Below, in pieces: positions 33,636-43,053 of a stretch of 64,000 nucleotides of DNA (within the stretch, counting starts at the first letter, position 1; every line of letters begins with the position of its first letter). The notes beneath the pieces are model-generated. The model saw only the letters and a program-made list of their open reading frames with translations, was not told where the DNA came from and ran no database searches. The translations under genes were made by a program, and so were the position numbers. This DNA comes from Haliscomenobacter hydrossis DSM 1100 (GTDB lineage Bacteria; Bacteroidota; Bacteroidia; Chitinophagales; Saprospiraceae): positions 62,001-126,000 of the forward strand of contig NC_015511.1 in assembly GCF_000212735.1 (NCBI RefSeq), read 5' to 3'.

Positions 33636-34802
33636 ATGAAAACCTGGTTTTGTGGAATAATCCTGTTTTGCTTTTTGGCTTTTGCTGCCAATGCTCAGAC
33701 CAATGCCGATGCTGCCGTAGCTGCTGCGCTTCGCAACAATCCGCTGATCCGAGCCGCTACACTCGAAACCGAGGCTAAAAAATACGCTGAAAAAAATGCG
33801 CTCCGCTTGCCCAATCCCGAGGTAAATGCAGAAAGCCCTACTGGAGAGTTTTATGCCATAGGCATATTGCAGTCCTTCGAATTTCCTACGGTTTACAATC
33901 GACAAAAAAAGGTGGCGCAAGCAGAAACAGCTTTAGCTCAGGTAGGTCAAAGGGTGAGTGAAAATGACCTGCGTTTTGCGGTACGTTCGCTCTACCTGGA
34001 AACGCAAGCCACGGAATTCCTGGCGCGGCAATGGGTTCAACGCGATAGCTTGTATCAGGTGATCAATGGTACTGCTCAACGACAATTTACCGCTGGTGAA
34101 ATCGATTTGTTGCAAAAAACTTTGGTGGAAAATGAATTGGGTAAAATTCACCAGGAGCGCCTGAGCGCTGAACAACTACTCAATGCGCTCCGGCAGCAAT
34201 TGTCTACGCTGACAGGTATAGGCCAAGTGGGCGCTTTGACCCCGCTAAGCTTGGATTCGATTCCGCCAAGTTTTGTGCAAAATGTCACCGGCAATCCAAA
34301 CTTGGCTTTTGCTCAGCAATCGGCTCAATTGGCGAACCAACAACTTGAATTGTCAAAAACGCAAGGCTTGCCCAATTTTTCAGCAGGTTACCTTAACCAG
34401 GGCGTGCGGGGCACCCCGCTCGACTACCGTTTTAGGGTGACCGTTGGTATTCCCCTTTGGGTTGGGCAGTATCGTGCTGGGCGACAAAGTGCCGCAAGCC
34501 AGGCACAAGCTGCCCAAAGTCGAGCCGCAGGCGAACTGCAAACGCTTAACCTTGAATTATTTCGAGCACAAGCGGATTGGACTACAGGGCTGAACCAGGT
34601 GCGCTATTACGAACGGGAGGCATTGCCGCGTGGTCGCACCATTATTGCTACTGCTACCCGCATGCGCGAGGCTGGTCAGGTAGACTACCTCAATTTTCTA
34701 CGTACTCTCGACGAAGCTTTTACGATTCAACGTGAATATGTTGCGCAGCTTCAAAATGCCAACTTGTCCCGCATCAAATTACTTTATCTCGCTGGCCAAT
34801 GA
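33636..34802 (+). CDS. TolC-family outer membrane efflux protein (system B)
   Basis: 388 residues from ATG 33636 (a TTG at 33630 is inside the previous stop region). Signal peptide MKTWFCGIILFCFLAFAANAQ, then two OEP repeats with long coiled-coil helices (AAALRNNPLIRAATLETEAK; NPNLAFAQQSAQLANQQLEL) and PNFSAGYLNQGVRGTPLDYR, RVTVGIPLWVGQYR, the strand-turn regions of TolC-like proteins. Starts two bases after the pump gene and provides the outer-membrane duct of system B. Confidence 0.9.
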   Translation: MKTWFCGIILFCFLAFAANAQTNADAAVAAALRNNPLIRAATLETEAKKYAEKNALRLPNPEVNAESPTGEFYAIGILQSFEFPTVYNRQKKVAQAETALAQVGQRVSENDLRFAVRSLYLETQATEFLARQWVQRDSLYQVINGTAQRQFTAGEIDLLQKTLVENELGKIHQERLSAEQLLNALRQQLSTLTGIGQVGALTPLSLDSIPPSFVQNVTGNPNLAFAQQSAQLANQQLELSKTQGLPNFSAGYLNQGVRGTPLDYRFRVTVGIPLWVGQYRAGRQSAASQAQAAQSRAAGELQTLNLELFRAQADWTTGLNQVRYYEREALPRGRTIIATATRMREAGQVDYLNFLRTLDEAFTIQREYVAQLQNANLSRIKLLYLAGQ

Positions 34803-34865
34803 ACATTTATTTTTGCTTGCCCCACTACTAATACCAAGCTTTTTCATCTTTTTAAATCAGCAGTC

Positions 34866-36575
34866 ATGAATTCGCTTTCGCTTTATCTACGCATATTTTC
34901 AGTAGTTCTGCTTTGTCTGAGCAGTGCTCCACTTGCTTTTTCGCATGGAGACGCAATTCCTACGGATCCTGGGGTTGCCAAAGACCATTTTACGGTATAT
35001 GGCCAATCCGAACGGTATGAACTTAGCCTTTACTACCCCGAGTTGAAACCCGGCGAAGATGCTCACCTGCGCTTATTTGTGGCCGATTACCAAAGCAACA
35101 AACCAATTGATAAGGCTTCACTAAAAATCAGCAATGCCGATGGCAGCGCTCTAAATGTTGAGGTCAAAGCCATCGCCCCAGGAGTGTACGAATTACATAC
35201 TAAATTTCCTGCGGTCAAAACTTATAACTTGAATGTCCAAATTAATCACCCCAATGGAGCGGACTTAATTGGTATTCAAGGCTTGCAGGTGGGCAAAGCC
35301 CTCATGCTTGCCGAAGAGGCAGCAAGTAACGATGCGTCTGGTATGTCCACGCCCTGGTTATGGTTGTTAGGCGGTGTAGCACTTGGTGTGCTGTTGATGA
35401 GTTTGATTAGTCGCCGCAAACGTATACTTACCATTGTGCTTTTGCTGTTGAGCGCTTGGTTTACCATGCCAAACACAAACGCGGTCTTCGCCCATGGAGA
35501 CGAGGAACATGGCCCCAGCGCAGCTGGTGGAAGCAGTTTTGGAACGGCAGTATACACACCTAAAGAAACCCAGTTTTTGTTTGAGATCTTCACCCAAGCC
35601 ATTGCCATCGGTGATTATCAATCGGCTGCCACGGTTTTTGGAACGATCATTCCTGCTTCCGAAGGTTTAGGGGTAGTGGTAGCTCCGCAGGCTGGTCGGA
35701 TCACTAAAGTGAATGTTAAAGTAGGTCAAAAGGTAAATGCAGGTCAGGTTTTGGCCATCATGCGTCAAAACATTGGTACGCCTGATCAGGTTGGAATTGT
35801 GGCCAATAATGCTGGTTTAGCCGTGCAGATCGAAACGGCTAAAACCCGCCTTGCCGCTGCTAAGCGCGAGTATGAACGCTTGAAGAAAATTGAAGACATC
35901 GCGGCTGGTCGGGACATACAAGCTGCAGAGGCTACTTATAATGCGGCTTTGGCTGAATTACAAACACTGGAACGCCAGGCTGTGGGTGCCAATACTTCTG
36001 CCAATAGCCGTACTATTACGCTGCTGGCACCCATCTCAGGCGTGGTGGGTGCTTTTACCCTGACACCCGGTTCGGAAGTCGTCGCTGGGCAGGCTTTACT
36101 GACTGTAACCAATTTAAACAAGGTATATGTAGAGGCTCAGGTTTTTGATCGCGATATTCCTTTGATTCAGGCAAATAATGATTTTATGGTCTATCGCTCT
36201 ACTACGGAACATAAAGCGGTCAAAGTACGCCTGCTCTCTCCAGCACAGTCCATGAATGCCAGCAACCAAAGTCAACGGGTGCTTTTTGAAATGGATAACC
36301 CTCAAAATGAGTTCAAAATTGGAGAGTTCGTTACCGTCAAAGTGCTGAATCAACAACGCAGTCGTCAGCTTACTGTGCCCAACTCGGCGCTGACTGAAAT
36401 CAATGGCCGATCGGCTGTCTTCATCAAACACGCTCCTGAGGAATACGAATTGGCTTATGTCCAAACGGGTGAAGATGATGGTACTCGTACCCAGATCCTG
36501 AAGGGACTGGAAGAAAGCAATAAGATTGTTATCAACGGAGCTTACGAAGTAAAAATGATGTACCTAAATCAATAG
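34866..36575 (+). CDS. RND periplasmic adaptor with extra N-terminal Ig-like domain and membrane helix (system B)
   Basis: 569 residues, about 150 longer than a normal adaptor. Signal peptide, then a beta-rich domain (ELSLYYPELKPGEDAHLRLF, VYELHTKFPAVKTYNLNVQI) resembling YtkA/FixH-type modules; a transmembrane helix with positive charges (LGVLLMSLISRRKRI) and a second hydrophobic stretch at about 165-205; a His-rich HGDEEHG; and then the adaptor core with lipoyl halves (VVVAPQAGRITKVNVKVGQK; ITLLAPISGVVGAFTLTPGS) and a C-terminal barrel. Probably the membrane-anchored adaptor of system B; the N-domain may bind metal or a partner. Confidence 0.8.
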   Translation: MNSLSLYLRIFSVVLLCLSSAPLAFSHGDAIPTDPGVAKDHFTVYGQSERYELSLYYPELKPGEDAHLRLFVADYQSNKPIDKASLKISNADGSALNVEVKAIAPGVYELHTKFPAVKTYNLNVQINHPNGADLIGIQGLQVGKALMLAEEAASNDASGMSTPWLWLLGGVALGVLLMSLISRRKRILTIVLLLLSAWFTMPNTNAVFAHGDEEHGPSAAGGSSFGTAVYTPKETQFLFEIFTQAIAIGDYQSAATVFGTIIPASEGLGVVVAPQAGRITKVNVKVGQKVNAGQVLAIMRQNIGTPDQVGIVANNAGLAVQIETAKTRLAAAKREYERLKKIEDIAAGRDIQAAEATYNAALAELQTLERQAVGANTSANSRTITLLAPISGVVGAFTLTPGSEVVAGQALLTVTNLNKVYVEAQVFDRDIPLIQANNDFMVYRSTTEHKAVKVRLLSPAQSMNASNQSQRVLFEMDNPQNEFKIGEFVTVKVLNQQRSRQLTVPNSALTEINGRSAVFIKHAPEEYELAYVQTGEDDGTRTQILKGLEESNKIVINGAYEVKMMYLNQ

Positions 36576-36624
36576 GGTATTTGCACTATTGATATTTTTT
36601 CATATTTAAAATAATAAACATGAA
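36559..36624 (+). repeat. 66-bp repeated upstream region, copy 1 (copy 2 at 44334-44399)
   Basis: Runs from the last codons of the adaptor gene (TACCTAAATCAA) to the start of the gene at 36620. Copy 2 before the multicopper oxidase shares TACCTAAATCAA, GTAT, TTGAT and TTCATATTTAAA at the same spacing, with the ATG nine bases after the last block in both. Confidence 0.7.
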
Positions 36625-37066
36625 AACGCTACTGTGTGCTGTTATTTTACTACTTGCTGGGCAAATGTTGTTGGCTCAGCCGATGACGGATTCTAAAGGC
36701 CACCGAATCCTTGATTACAAAGGCCGAGTCTACCTGGAAAGTATGAAGCTGGGAAAAATCACCAAAGACAGCATTGTCAAAAATGCCCAAGGCAAAAAAA
36801 TCGCTTTCGTTCGACCAGGTGGAATACTAGTGGATGAAAATGGAAAAACGCTTGGACAGATGGGCAAAGACGGAAAAACTTACTACGATGCAAATGGGCA
36901 ATTGGTTTTTAAAGTCAAAGAAAATACAGACTCTGAAACCTGCGACATTCTGGATGCCGAAGGCAACGTGATCGGTAATGTGCACAACACGTATAAACCT
37001 TTGGTTTGTGCTATGCATTGCTTTATGAATGGCATGGATCCTCGGACGCATAAAAAGGTCAAGTAA
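36620..37066 (+). CDS. exported hypothetical protein, Cys/His motif at C-terminus
   Basis: 148 residues. Signal peptide MKTLLCAVILLLAGQMLLAQ, then a run of short beta repeats with DxxG turns (DSKGHRILDYKGRVYLES; DENGKTLGQMGKDGKTYYD; DAEGNVIGN) and a C-terminal PLVCAMHCFMNGMD, a possible Cys-Met-His copper site. No named family recognised. It follows the system B adaptor by 44 bp and precedes the CusA-like system C, so it probably belongs to periplasmic copper handling. A hairpin terminator follows. Confidence 0.6.
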   Translation: MKTLLCAVILLLAGQMLLAQPMTDSKGHRILDYKGRVYLESMKLGKITKDSIVKNAQGKKIAFVRPGGILVDENGKTLGQMGKDGKTYYDANGQLVFKVKENTDSETCDILDAEGNVIGNVHNTYKPLVCAMHCFMNGMDPRTHKKVK

Positions 37067-37082
37067 TGGCTTCCTAATGAAT

Positions 37083-37126
37083 GGTATAATCGTAGTGGAT
37101 TACAAAATAACACTTACGATTATACC
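37083..37126 (+). terminator. hairpin terminator
   Basis: GGTATAATCGTA (37083-37094) and TACGATTATACC (37115-37126), extended inward by GTG/CAC with a bulge, 16 bp after the stop of the gene at 36620 and followed by TTCAGC. Confidence 0.7.
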
Positions 37127-37274
37127 TTCAGCTTGACGCTATGAAAGCCATGAATCAATCCTGCTTTAAGGCATATTTTGATGTCATTCCTGTTTTTAGA
37201 AATGTCATAAAGAATTGGCTATCGGGAAGCTATTCTTTAAAAATGCCGCCAATAAATGTGCACAAAACTTTGTC

Positions 37275-38564
37275 ATGGTTCAAAAAATAATTGAGCTGGC
37301 GTTACAAAACAAGTTGATGGTATTGATGATCTCAACTGCTTTGTTCGCATATGGTCTTTACTCCATCCAGAAAAACCCCATTGATGCGATTCCTGATCTA
37401 AGTGAGAATCAGGTCATCGTTTTCACGGAGTGGATGGGACGTAGCCCTCAGGTCATCGAAGATCAAGTTACTTATCCTTTGGTGAGTAACCTGCAAGGTA
37501 TCCCACAGATTAAAAATATCCGTGGCACTTCGATGTTCGGGATGAGTTTCGTCTATGTGATTTTTGAAGACAATGTAAACACTTATTGGGCCAGAACCAG
37601 GGTCTTGGAGCGACTGAACTTTGCACAACGATTGTTGCCGCAGGGCGTAACGCCTTCATTGGGGCCGGATGGAACAGGTGTTGGACACATCTTTTGGTAC
37701 CATTTGGATGCACCAAAAATGGACCTCGGCGAACAAAGGGCTTTGCAAGATTGGTATGTCAAATTTGCCTTGCAAACTGTCCCAGGAGTGGCCGAGGTAG
37801 CTTCTTTTGGTGGCTTTGAAAAGCAATACCAGTTGGTCATTGATCCGGTGAAATTACAGTACTACAATATTTCACTGATGGACGTCATGAATAAAGTCAA
37901 AGCGAACAATAATGATGTCGGCGGCAGGAAATTTGAAATGGCAGATATGGCCTACATCATTCGTGGCCTGGGGTACATCAAGAACAAGCAGGATATAGAA
38001 GAGATCGCCTTGAACAATTACAATGGTATTCCAATAAAGGTAAAAGACATCGGCAGAGTACAAATGGGTGGAGACTTGCGCCTTGGAATTTTTGACATGG
38101 ACGGCCAAGGCGAGGTAGTAGGCGGGATTGTTGTGATGAGGTATGGCGAAAATGCCAATAAGGTGATTGAAGCCATTAAAGAAAAAATGCAAGAAGTGGA
38201 AAAAGGACTGCCAGAAGGTGTGACCTTTAAAACCTCTTACGACCGCAGTAGCTTGATTCAAGAAGCAATAGCATCCGTAAGAGGTACCCTGATTGAAGAA
38301 ATCATTACCGTTTCAATTGTAGTTCTCCTTTTCCTTTTTCATTGGCGAAGTGCCTTGATCATCATCATTCAATTACCCATTTCTGTTGCGGCTGGTTTTA
38401 TTTTCCTTGAGTTATTTGGCATCTCTTCCAACATCATGTCTTTAACGGGCATCGCCCTGGCCATCGGTGTTGTAGTGGACGATGGTATTGTAATGGTAGA
38501 AAATGCTTATCGACACATCAGTGAGGCTCAGTCAGAAAAATTCAATTCAACGCCTAAAGTGTGA
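37275..38564 (+). CDS. CusA-like RND permease, N-terminal fragment (split gene)
   Basis: 429 residues from ATG 37275 (MVQKIIELALQNKLMVLM; a start at 37215 would prepend unrelated residues). It carries the first half of a copper/silver RND pump: NPIDAIPDLSENQVIVFTEW, FEDNVNTYWARTRVLERL and the TM4 relay GVVVDDGIVMVENAYRHISE, then ends NSTPKV at a TGA (38562-38564) in the TM4-TM5 loop. The rest of the pump is in the next frame, overlapping by GTGA. Removing one GT from the GTGT at 38559-38562 restores a single ~1080-residue pump. Either a recent frameshift or a coupled split protein. Confidence 0.85.
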   Translation: MVQKIIELALQNKLMVLMISTALFAYGLYSIQKNPIDAIPDLSENQVIVFTEWMGRSPQVIEDQVTYPLVSNLQGIPQIKNIRGTSMFGMSFVYVIFEDNVNTYWARTRVLERLNFAQRLLPQGVTPSLGPDGTGVGHIFWYHLDAPKMDLGEQRALQDWYVKFALQTVPGVAEVASFGGFEKQYQLVIDPVKLQYYNISLMDVMNKVKANNNDVGGRKFEMADMAYIIRGLGYIKNKQDIEEIALNNYNGIPIKVKDIGRVQMGGDLRLGIFDMDGQGEVVGGIVVMRYGENANKVIEAIKEKMQEVEKGLPEGVTFKTSYDRSSLIQEAIASVRGTLIEEIITVSIVVLLFLFHWRSALIIIIQLPISVAAGFIFLELFGISSNIMSLTGIALAIGVVVDDGIVMVENAYRHISEAQSEKFNSTPKV

Positions 38565-38566
38565 GC

Positions 38567-40492
38567 ATGGCAAACTGGTTCAAACAAAAAAAAGACCCAC
38601 TAACTGCTGAAGAAAGGGTTGCAATCATTGAAAAATCTTCTCAGCAAGTTGGTCCGGGGGTGTTCAATTCCACTATCATTGTGGTTGCTTCATTCCTTCC
38701 GGTATTTCTGTTGACTGGCATGGAGGGCAAACTCTTTCATCCACTGGCCTGGACAAAGACATTCATTCTGCTGATTGATGCAGTTTTGGCGATTACCCTT
38801 ACTCCGGTATTAATTACTTTTTTTCTGAAAGGAAATCTGAAACCTGAAAGCGCCAACCCCATCACCAGAACTTTGGAAAAAATCTATACGCCCATATTGA
38901 CTTTGTGTTTGAAGTGGCGCAAGACGACCCTGCTGTTCAATATTGCTGCTTTGGCCGCCGGTTTTTTGATGCTAACCCGCCTGGGCTCGGAGTTTATGCC
39001 TCCATTGGATGAAGGCTCTTTGTTGTTCATGCCTGTTACTTTACCTGATGTTTCCAATTCTGAGGTTAAGCGATTGTTACAAGTGCAGGATAAATTAATT
39101 CGCACCGTGCCTGAGGTTGCTCATGTATTGGGCAAAGCTGGACGGGCAAATACGGCAACGGACAATTCTCCCATCAGCATGATCGAAACCATCATTCTGT
39201 TGAAACCCAAAAATGAATGGCGGGAAGGTTTAACCAAAGAAACCATCATCAATGAATTGAACGCCAAAATGCAAATACCTGGAGTGACCAACGGATGGAC
39301 GCAACCCATCATCAACCGGATCAACATGCTTTCCACGGGCATCCGTACCGACGTAGGCATCAAAGTATACGGCCAAAACCTGGATAGCATCTATTCCTTT
39401 GCTCAGACCATTAAAAAACACTTGGAAGGAATAGATGGGGTAAAAGATTTGTATGTGGAACCCATCACTGGCGGAAAGTACATCGACATCATCCTCAAAC
39501 GGGACGAGGTTGGCCGCTATGGGTTGAGTGTAGACGATGTAAATGTAATCATTGAAAGTGCACTCGGTGGGATGAAGCTGACCACCACCATTGAAGGACG
39601 TCAGCGTTTTTCGGTGAATGCACGGTATGGGCAAGACTTCCGCAATAACCTCCAAGCCTTAAAAAGACTACAAGTGCAGACCATGAATTTTGGCCCTATT
39701 CCTTTGGAGGCAGTTGCTGACATTCAACTTAGCAACGGCCCACCCATGATTAATTCCGAAAATGCTATGCTGAGAGGTACAGTGTTGTTCAACGTGCGAG
39801 AAAGGGATTTGGGCAGTACAGTACAGGAGGCCAAAATGAAATTGGACCAGATGCTGACCAAACTCCCTAAAGGATATTTTTTAGCCTGGAGCGGACAGTG
39901 GGAAAACCAAATCCGCGCCAATCGTACCCTGAAAATGATCATCCCTATCGTACTCAGTATCATTTTTATGATATTGTATTTTACTTATCATTCCGTTAAA
40001 GAAGCCCTGATCACGATCATTACAGTACCATTTGCACTCATTGGTGGGGTATTTATGGTGTACTTCTATGGAGTGAATTTATCTGTTGCTGTTGCAGTTG
40101 GCTTTATAGCGTTGTTTGGCATGGCTGTAGAAACCGCTATGCTCATGACCATTTACCTCAATGAAGCTATGCAAAACATGGTTAAAAAACATGGCAACTC
40201 CAAGGCAACGCTCACCCCGGCAATCATCCGATCCTTTGTCATAGAAGGCTCTGCCAAAAGATTGCGGCCTAAACTAATGACTGTGTCGGTCGGATTATTT
40301 GGCTTGATTCCAATCCTATGGGCCAGCGGAGTAGGTAGCGACATCATGCGACCCATTACCATTCCTCTGATTGGAGGGACAATTAGCTCGACCATTTATG
40401 TTCTACTGATCACTCCAGTGATCTTTGAAATGATCAAGGAAAGGGAATTGAATCGAAATGGCAAAATTGAATTGATCGATGTCAAAGAATAA
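38567..40492 (+). CDS. CusA-like RND permease, C-terminal fragment (split gene)
   Basis: 641 residues from ATG 38567 (a GTG at 38561 overlaps the previous stop). It begins in the linker (MANWFKQKKDPLTAEERVAI), continues with TM5 (QVGPGVFNSTIIVVASFLPV) and holds the second periplasmic loop and TM7-TM12. EFMPPLDEGSLLFMPVTLPD has the Met-rich CusA signature, so Cu(I)/Ag(I) is the likely substrate. Both halves together contain every segment of a normal pump and no other damage is seen, so if the overlap allows reinitiation the pump could still work. Overlaps the TolC gene start by 14 bp. Confidence 0.85.
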   Translation: MANWFKQKKDPLTAEERVAIIEKSSQQVGPGVFNSTIIVVASFLPVFLLTGMEGKLFHPLAWTKTFILLIDAVLAITLTPVLITFFLKGNLKPESANPITRTLEKIYTPILTLCLKWRKTTLLFNIAALAAGFLMLTRLGSEFMPPLDEGSLLFMPVTLPDVSNSEVKRLLQVQDKLIRTVPEVAHVLGKAGRANTATDNSPISMIETIILLKPKNEWREGLTKETIINELNAKMQIPGVTNGWTQPIINRINMLSTGIRTDVGIKVYGQNLDSIYSFAQTIKKHLEGIDGVKDLYVEPITGGKYIDIILKRDEVGRYGLSVDDVNVIIESALGGMKLTTTIEGRQRFSVNARYGQDFRNNLQALKRLQVQTMNFGPIPLEAVADIQLSNGPPMINSENAMLRGTVLFNVRERDLGSTVQEAKMKLDQMLTKLPKGYFLAWSGQWENQIRANRTLKMIIPIVLSIIFMILYFTYHSVKEALITIITVPFALIGGVFMVYFYGVNLSVAVAVGFIALFGMAVETAMLMTIYLNEAMQNMVKKHGNSKATLTPAIIRSFVIEGSAKRLRPKLMTVSVGLFGLIPILWASGVGSDIMRPITIPLIGGTISSTIYVLLITPVIFEMIKERELNRNGKIELIDVKE

Positions 40493-41732
40493 ACTCTTAC
40501 TGCTCTTACTTGCGCTTGGCTTTGGAGCAAGTAGTTTTGCGCAAATCATGAAGCTGGACGCTATCATCGACAGTCTCATTGCATCTCACCCAGTGGTAAA
40601 GATGTACAACCATGAAATCCGCTCAATGGATGAAGCGGCTAAGGGTGCACGAAGCTGGATGCCCCCACAATTTGGTTTAGGGCAGTTCATGACTCCCTAC
40701 AACGTAGGGCTTTGGCGCAAAAATGGCGACATGAATGGTATGGGCTCAGTTATGTTTTCCGGCGAACAAATGTTTGCCAACAAGAAAAAACTGGACGCTG
40801 ATGAACGCTATATGAAAACCATGTCTTCGGTAGAAAAAGAAAAACTAAACGCCTCACTGAATGAGCTGATCAACGACGCTAAACAAGCTTACTTCGAATT
40901 GATCATTTTGAAAAAAAAGATAAAAATTCTTGAGCAAAATGAAAAACTCTTGAATTTCATGATCAAGAATGCGGAAATACGGTACAAGAATGGCCTGGAA
41001 AAAATCAGCGCCTATTATAAAGCCAAAGCAGCCTTGGGCAATTTGTTGAACATGCGGCTGATGTTTGAAAATGATATCCAGGAGAAATTTGTGCGCCTTA
41101 ATGTACTCATGGGCAAAAATGAAGTGCGGGTTTTTGAAGTAGATACAACCTACCTATTGAAAGACTATGCAGGAATCGTTTTCGACAGCACACTGTTTTA
41201 CAATAAACGCAGCGACATCAAAGCCATTGACAAAGACATCAACCTGATCCATTTAAAGCAGGAAACGGAAAAACAAAACCTTAAGCCACAATTTGGCATT
41301 CGTTACGAAAATATGATTGGTTTTGGTGGCCAACCTATGTTGTATACCCTCATGGGCATGGTCAAGGTGCCGATGGCCAAATGGTCCTCCAAAATGAGTC
41401 AAGCCAACATTGAAAGCCTTAAATGGAAGGTCAACGCCTTGCAATCGCAAAAGGAAATGATGGTCAATGAATACAGCGGCATGGCCCAAAGCATGCGGAA
41501 CGAAATGGAGTTGAAGAAAAGACAACTTAAACTCTACGATGACAACATCATACCGGCTTTAAGAAACAATTACAAAACCATGCAATTGGGGTACGAGCAA
41601 AATACCGAAGAACTGTTCATGCTTTACGATGCTTGGGAAACTCTGTACATGACGCAATTGGACTATACCGAATTATTGAACCAGGCGCTCCAGATGCAAG
41701 TCAACCTTGAGCGAGTTATGGAAACAAAATAG
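40479..41732 (+). CDS. TolC-family outer membrane protein (CusC-like, system C)
   Basis: 417 residues, start ATG 40479 inside the end of the pump gene, which marks an operon. Signal peptide MSKNKLLLLLLALGFGASSFAQ; coiled-coil regions (LNASLNELINDAKQAYFELI; RQLKLYDDNIIPALRNNYKT) and the internal repeat of TolC proteins. Unusually Met-rich in the first third (WMPPQFGLGQFMTPYNVG; GDMNGMGSVMFSGEQMF), in keeping with copper contact. Forms the outer-membrane channel for the split CusA-like pump. Confidence 0.85.
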   Translation: MSKNKLLLLLLALGFGASSFAQIMKLDAIIDSLIASHPVVKMYNHEIRSMDEAAKGARSWMPPQFGLGQFMTPYNVGLWRKNGDMNGMGSVMFSGEQMFANKKKLDADERYMKTMSSVEKEKLNASLNELINDAKQAYFELIILKKKIKILEQNEKLLNFMIKNAEIRYKNGLEKISAYYKAKAALGNLLNMRLMFENDIQEKFVRLNVLMGKNEVRVFEVDTTYLLKDYAGIVFDSTLFYNKRSDIKAIDKDINLIHLKQETEKQNLKPQFGIRYENMIGFGGQPMLYTLMGMVKVPMAKWSSKMSQANIESLKWKVNALQSQKEMMVNEYSGMAQSMRNEMELKKRQLKLYDDNIIPALRNNYKTMQLGYEQNTEELFMLYDAWETLYMTQLDYTELLNQALQMQVNLERVMETK

Positions 41733-41743
41733 GCTTAAAATGT

Positions 41744-43051
41744 ATGGTCATGAAAAATGAAAAAAGATATTTCGCGTCCAATTCCAATATTGCTCGGCCT
41801 TTATGGTTTGCCTTGCTTGCAGCCTTGCTGGCTGCAAGCTGTACCAAGAAAGACTCTCCTGCTCAACATTCACACCCTGAGTCAGTCGAAATAGAGTACA
41901 CTTGCCCCATGGATCCTGAGGTGATCAGCGACAAACCAGGTTCTTGCCCGATTTGTAAAATGGATTTGGTGTTGAAACAAACTGCTGCAATTAAACCAGT
42001 TGAAAAACCTGAGGCAAAAGAGGTCAAACTTGAAGCCTTACTCAGTCCAACCAATGAATTTGTGGTGTCGAACATCCCGGTTACCAGCCCCCAAAAAAAT
42101 GCAGAGCAGATCGAAATAGAAGCCTTGGGAAATATTGCCTACGATACAAGACAAGTGGGCAGCATTTCTGCCAGGGTGGCTGGCAGAATTGAAAAACTGT
42201 ATGTGCGTTATCGCTTTCAAAAAATCACCAAAGGACAGCGACTACTGGATATTTACAGTCCGGAATTGATGACTGCTCAACAAAACTTGCTATTTCTGCT
42301 GAAAAATGACCCTAGCAATATCCCATTCATTGAAGCAGCCCAAGAAAAACTGCGCTTGCTTGGTTTGAACGACGAGCAAATCAAGCAACTGACCCAGTCG
42401 GGTAAACCTTCGCTGACGATTCCCATTTACAGCAACTACACTGGACACGTGCATGAAGGTGCCAATGGCAGCACTATGCCCGCTAAGTCCGGTGCGATGA
42501 ACGATCTTTCTCTGCTCACAGAAGAGCTTACACTAAAAGAAGGAATGTACTTACAGAAAGGCGAATCCATTTTTACTGTGTACAATCCAGATCGCGCTTG
42601 GGCCATCTTGAGCATTTATGGAGAAAGCCAAGGATTGGTAAAAACGGGTAACCTGGTGCAAATCACGCCAGAAACTGCTCCAGAAAAAGCGTTCGGCGCT
42701 TCCATTGATTTCATCGAACCCTTCTTCCGCAACGACAGTAAAACTTTAAGCGCAAGGGTTTACTTCAACAATAGCCAGTTGAAAATCCCCATTGGCAGCC
42801 AAGTAAAAGCTACCATTACCGGAAACACGAAAGCTACTTATTGGTTGCCCAGCTCAGCAGTTCTGTCTTTGGGACTTGATGCAGTTGTCTTTCGAAAAAC
42901 CCAAAGTGGGTTTAAAACCCTTAAGGTTACAACCGGAATCAGCTACCAGGATTACATTCAAGTACTAAACGGCATCAGCAGCAGCGATACAGTAGCCATC
43001 AATGCACAGTACTTAATGGACAGCGAAAGTTTTATCAAGATAAAAAAATAA
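41744..43051 (+). CDS. CusB-type adaptor with HMBD, first of two
   Basis: 435 residues (a second ATG at 41750 is close). Lipoprotein signal ending LLAASCTKKD, a His stretch (AQHSHPE), the HMBD motif (YTCPMDPEVISDKPGSC and PICKMDL) at about 50-72, then the adaptor core: ISARVAGRIEKLYVRYRFQK, the helical hairpin, YSNYTGHVHEGANGSTMPAK with extra His/Met, and the barrel domain. Works with the CusA-like pump and TolC of system C. The very similar gene 43054 follows two bases later; two adaptors per pump is unusual and may allow mixed hexamers. Confidence 0.9.
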   Translation: MVMKNEKRYFASNSNIARPLWFALLAALLAASCTKKDSPAQHSHPESVEIEYTCPMDPEVISDKPGSCPICKMDLVLKQTAAIKPVEKPEAKEVKLEALLSPTNEFVVSNIPVTSPQKNAEQIEIEALGNIAYDTRQVGSISARVAGRIEKLYVRYRFQKITKGQRLLDIYSPELMTAQQNLLFLLKNDPSNIPFIEAAQEKLRLLGLNDEQIKQLTQSGKPSLTIPIYSNYTGHVHEGANGSTMPAKSGAMNDLSLLTEELTLKEGMYLQKGESIFTVYNPDRAWAILSIYGESQGLVKTGNLVQITPETAPEKAFGASIDFIEPFFRNDSKTLSARVYFNNSQLKIPIGSQVKATITGNTKATYWLPSSAVLSLGLDAVVFRKTQSGFKTLKVTTGISYQDYIQVLNGISSSDTVAINAQYLMDSESFIKIKK

Positions 43052-43053
43052 AC

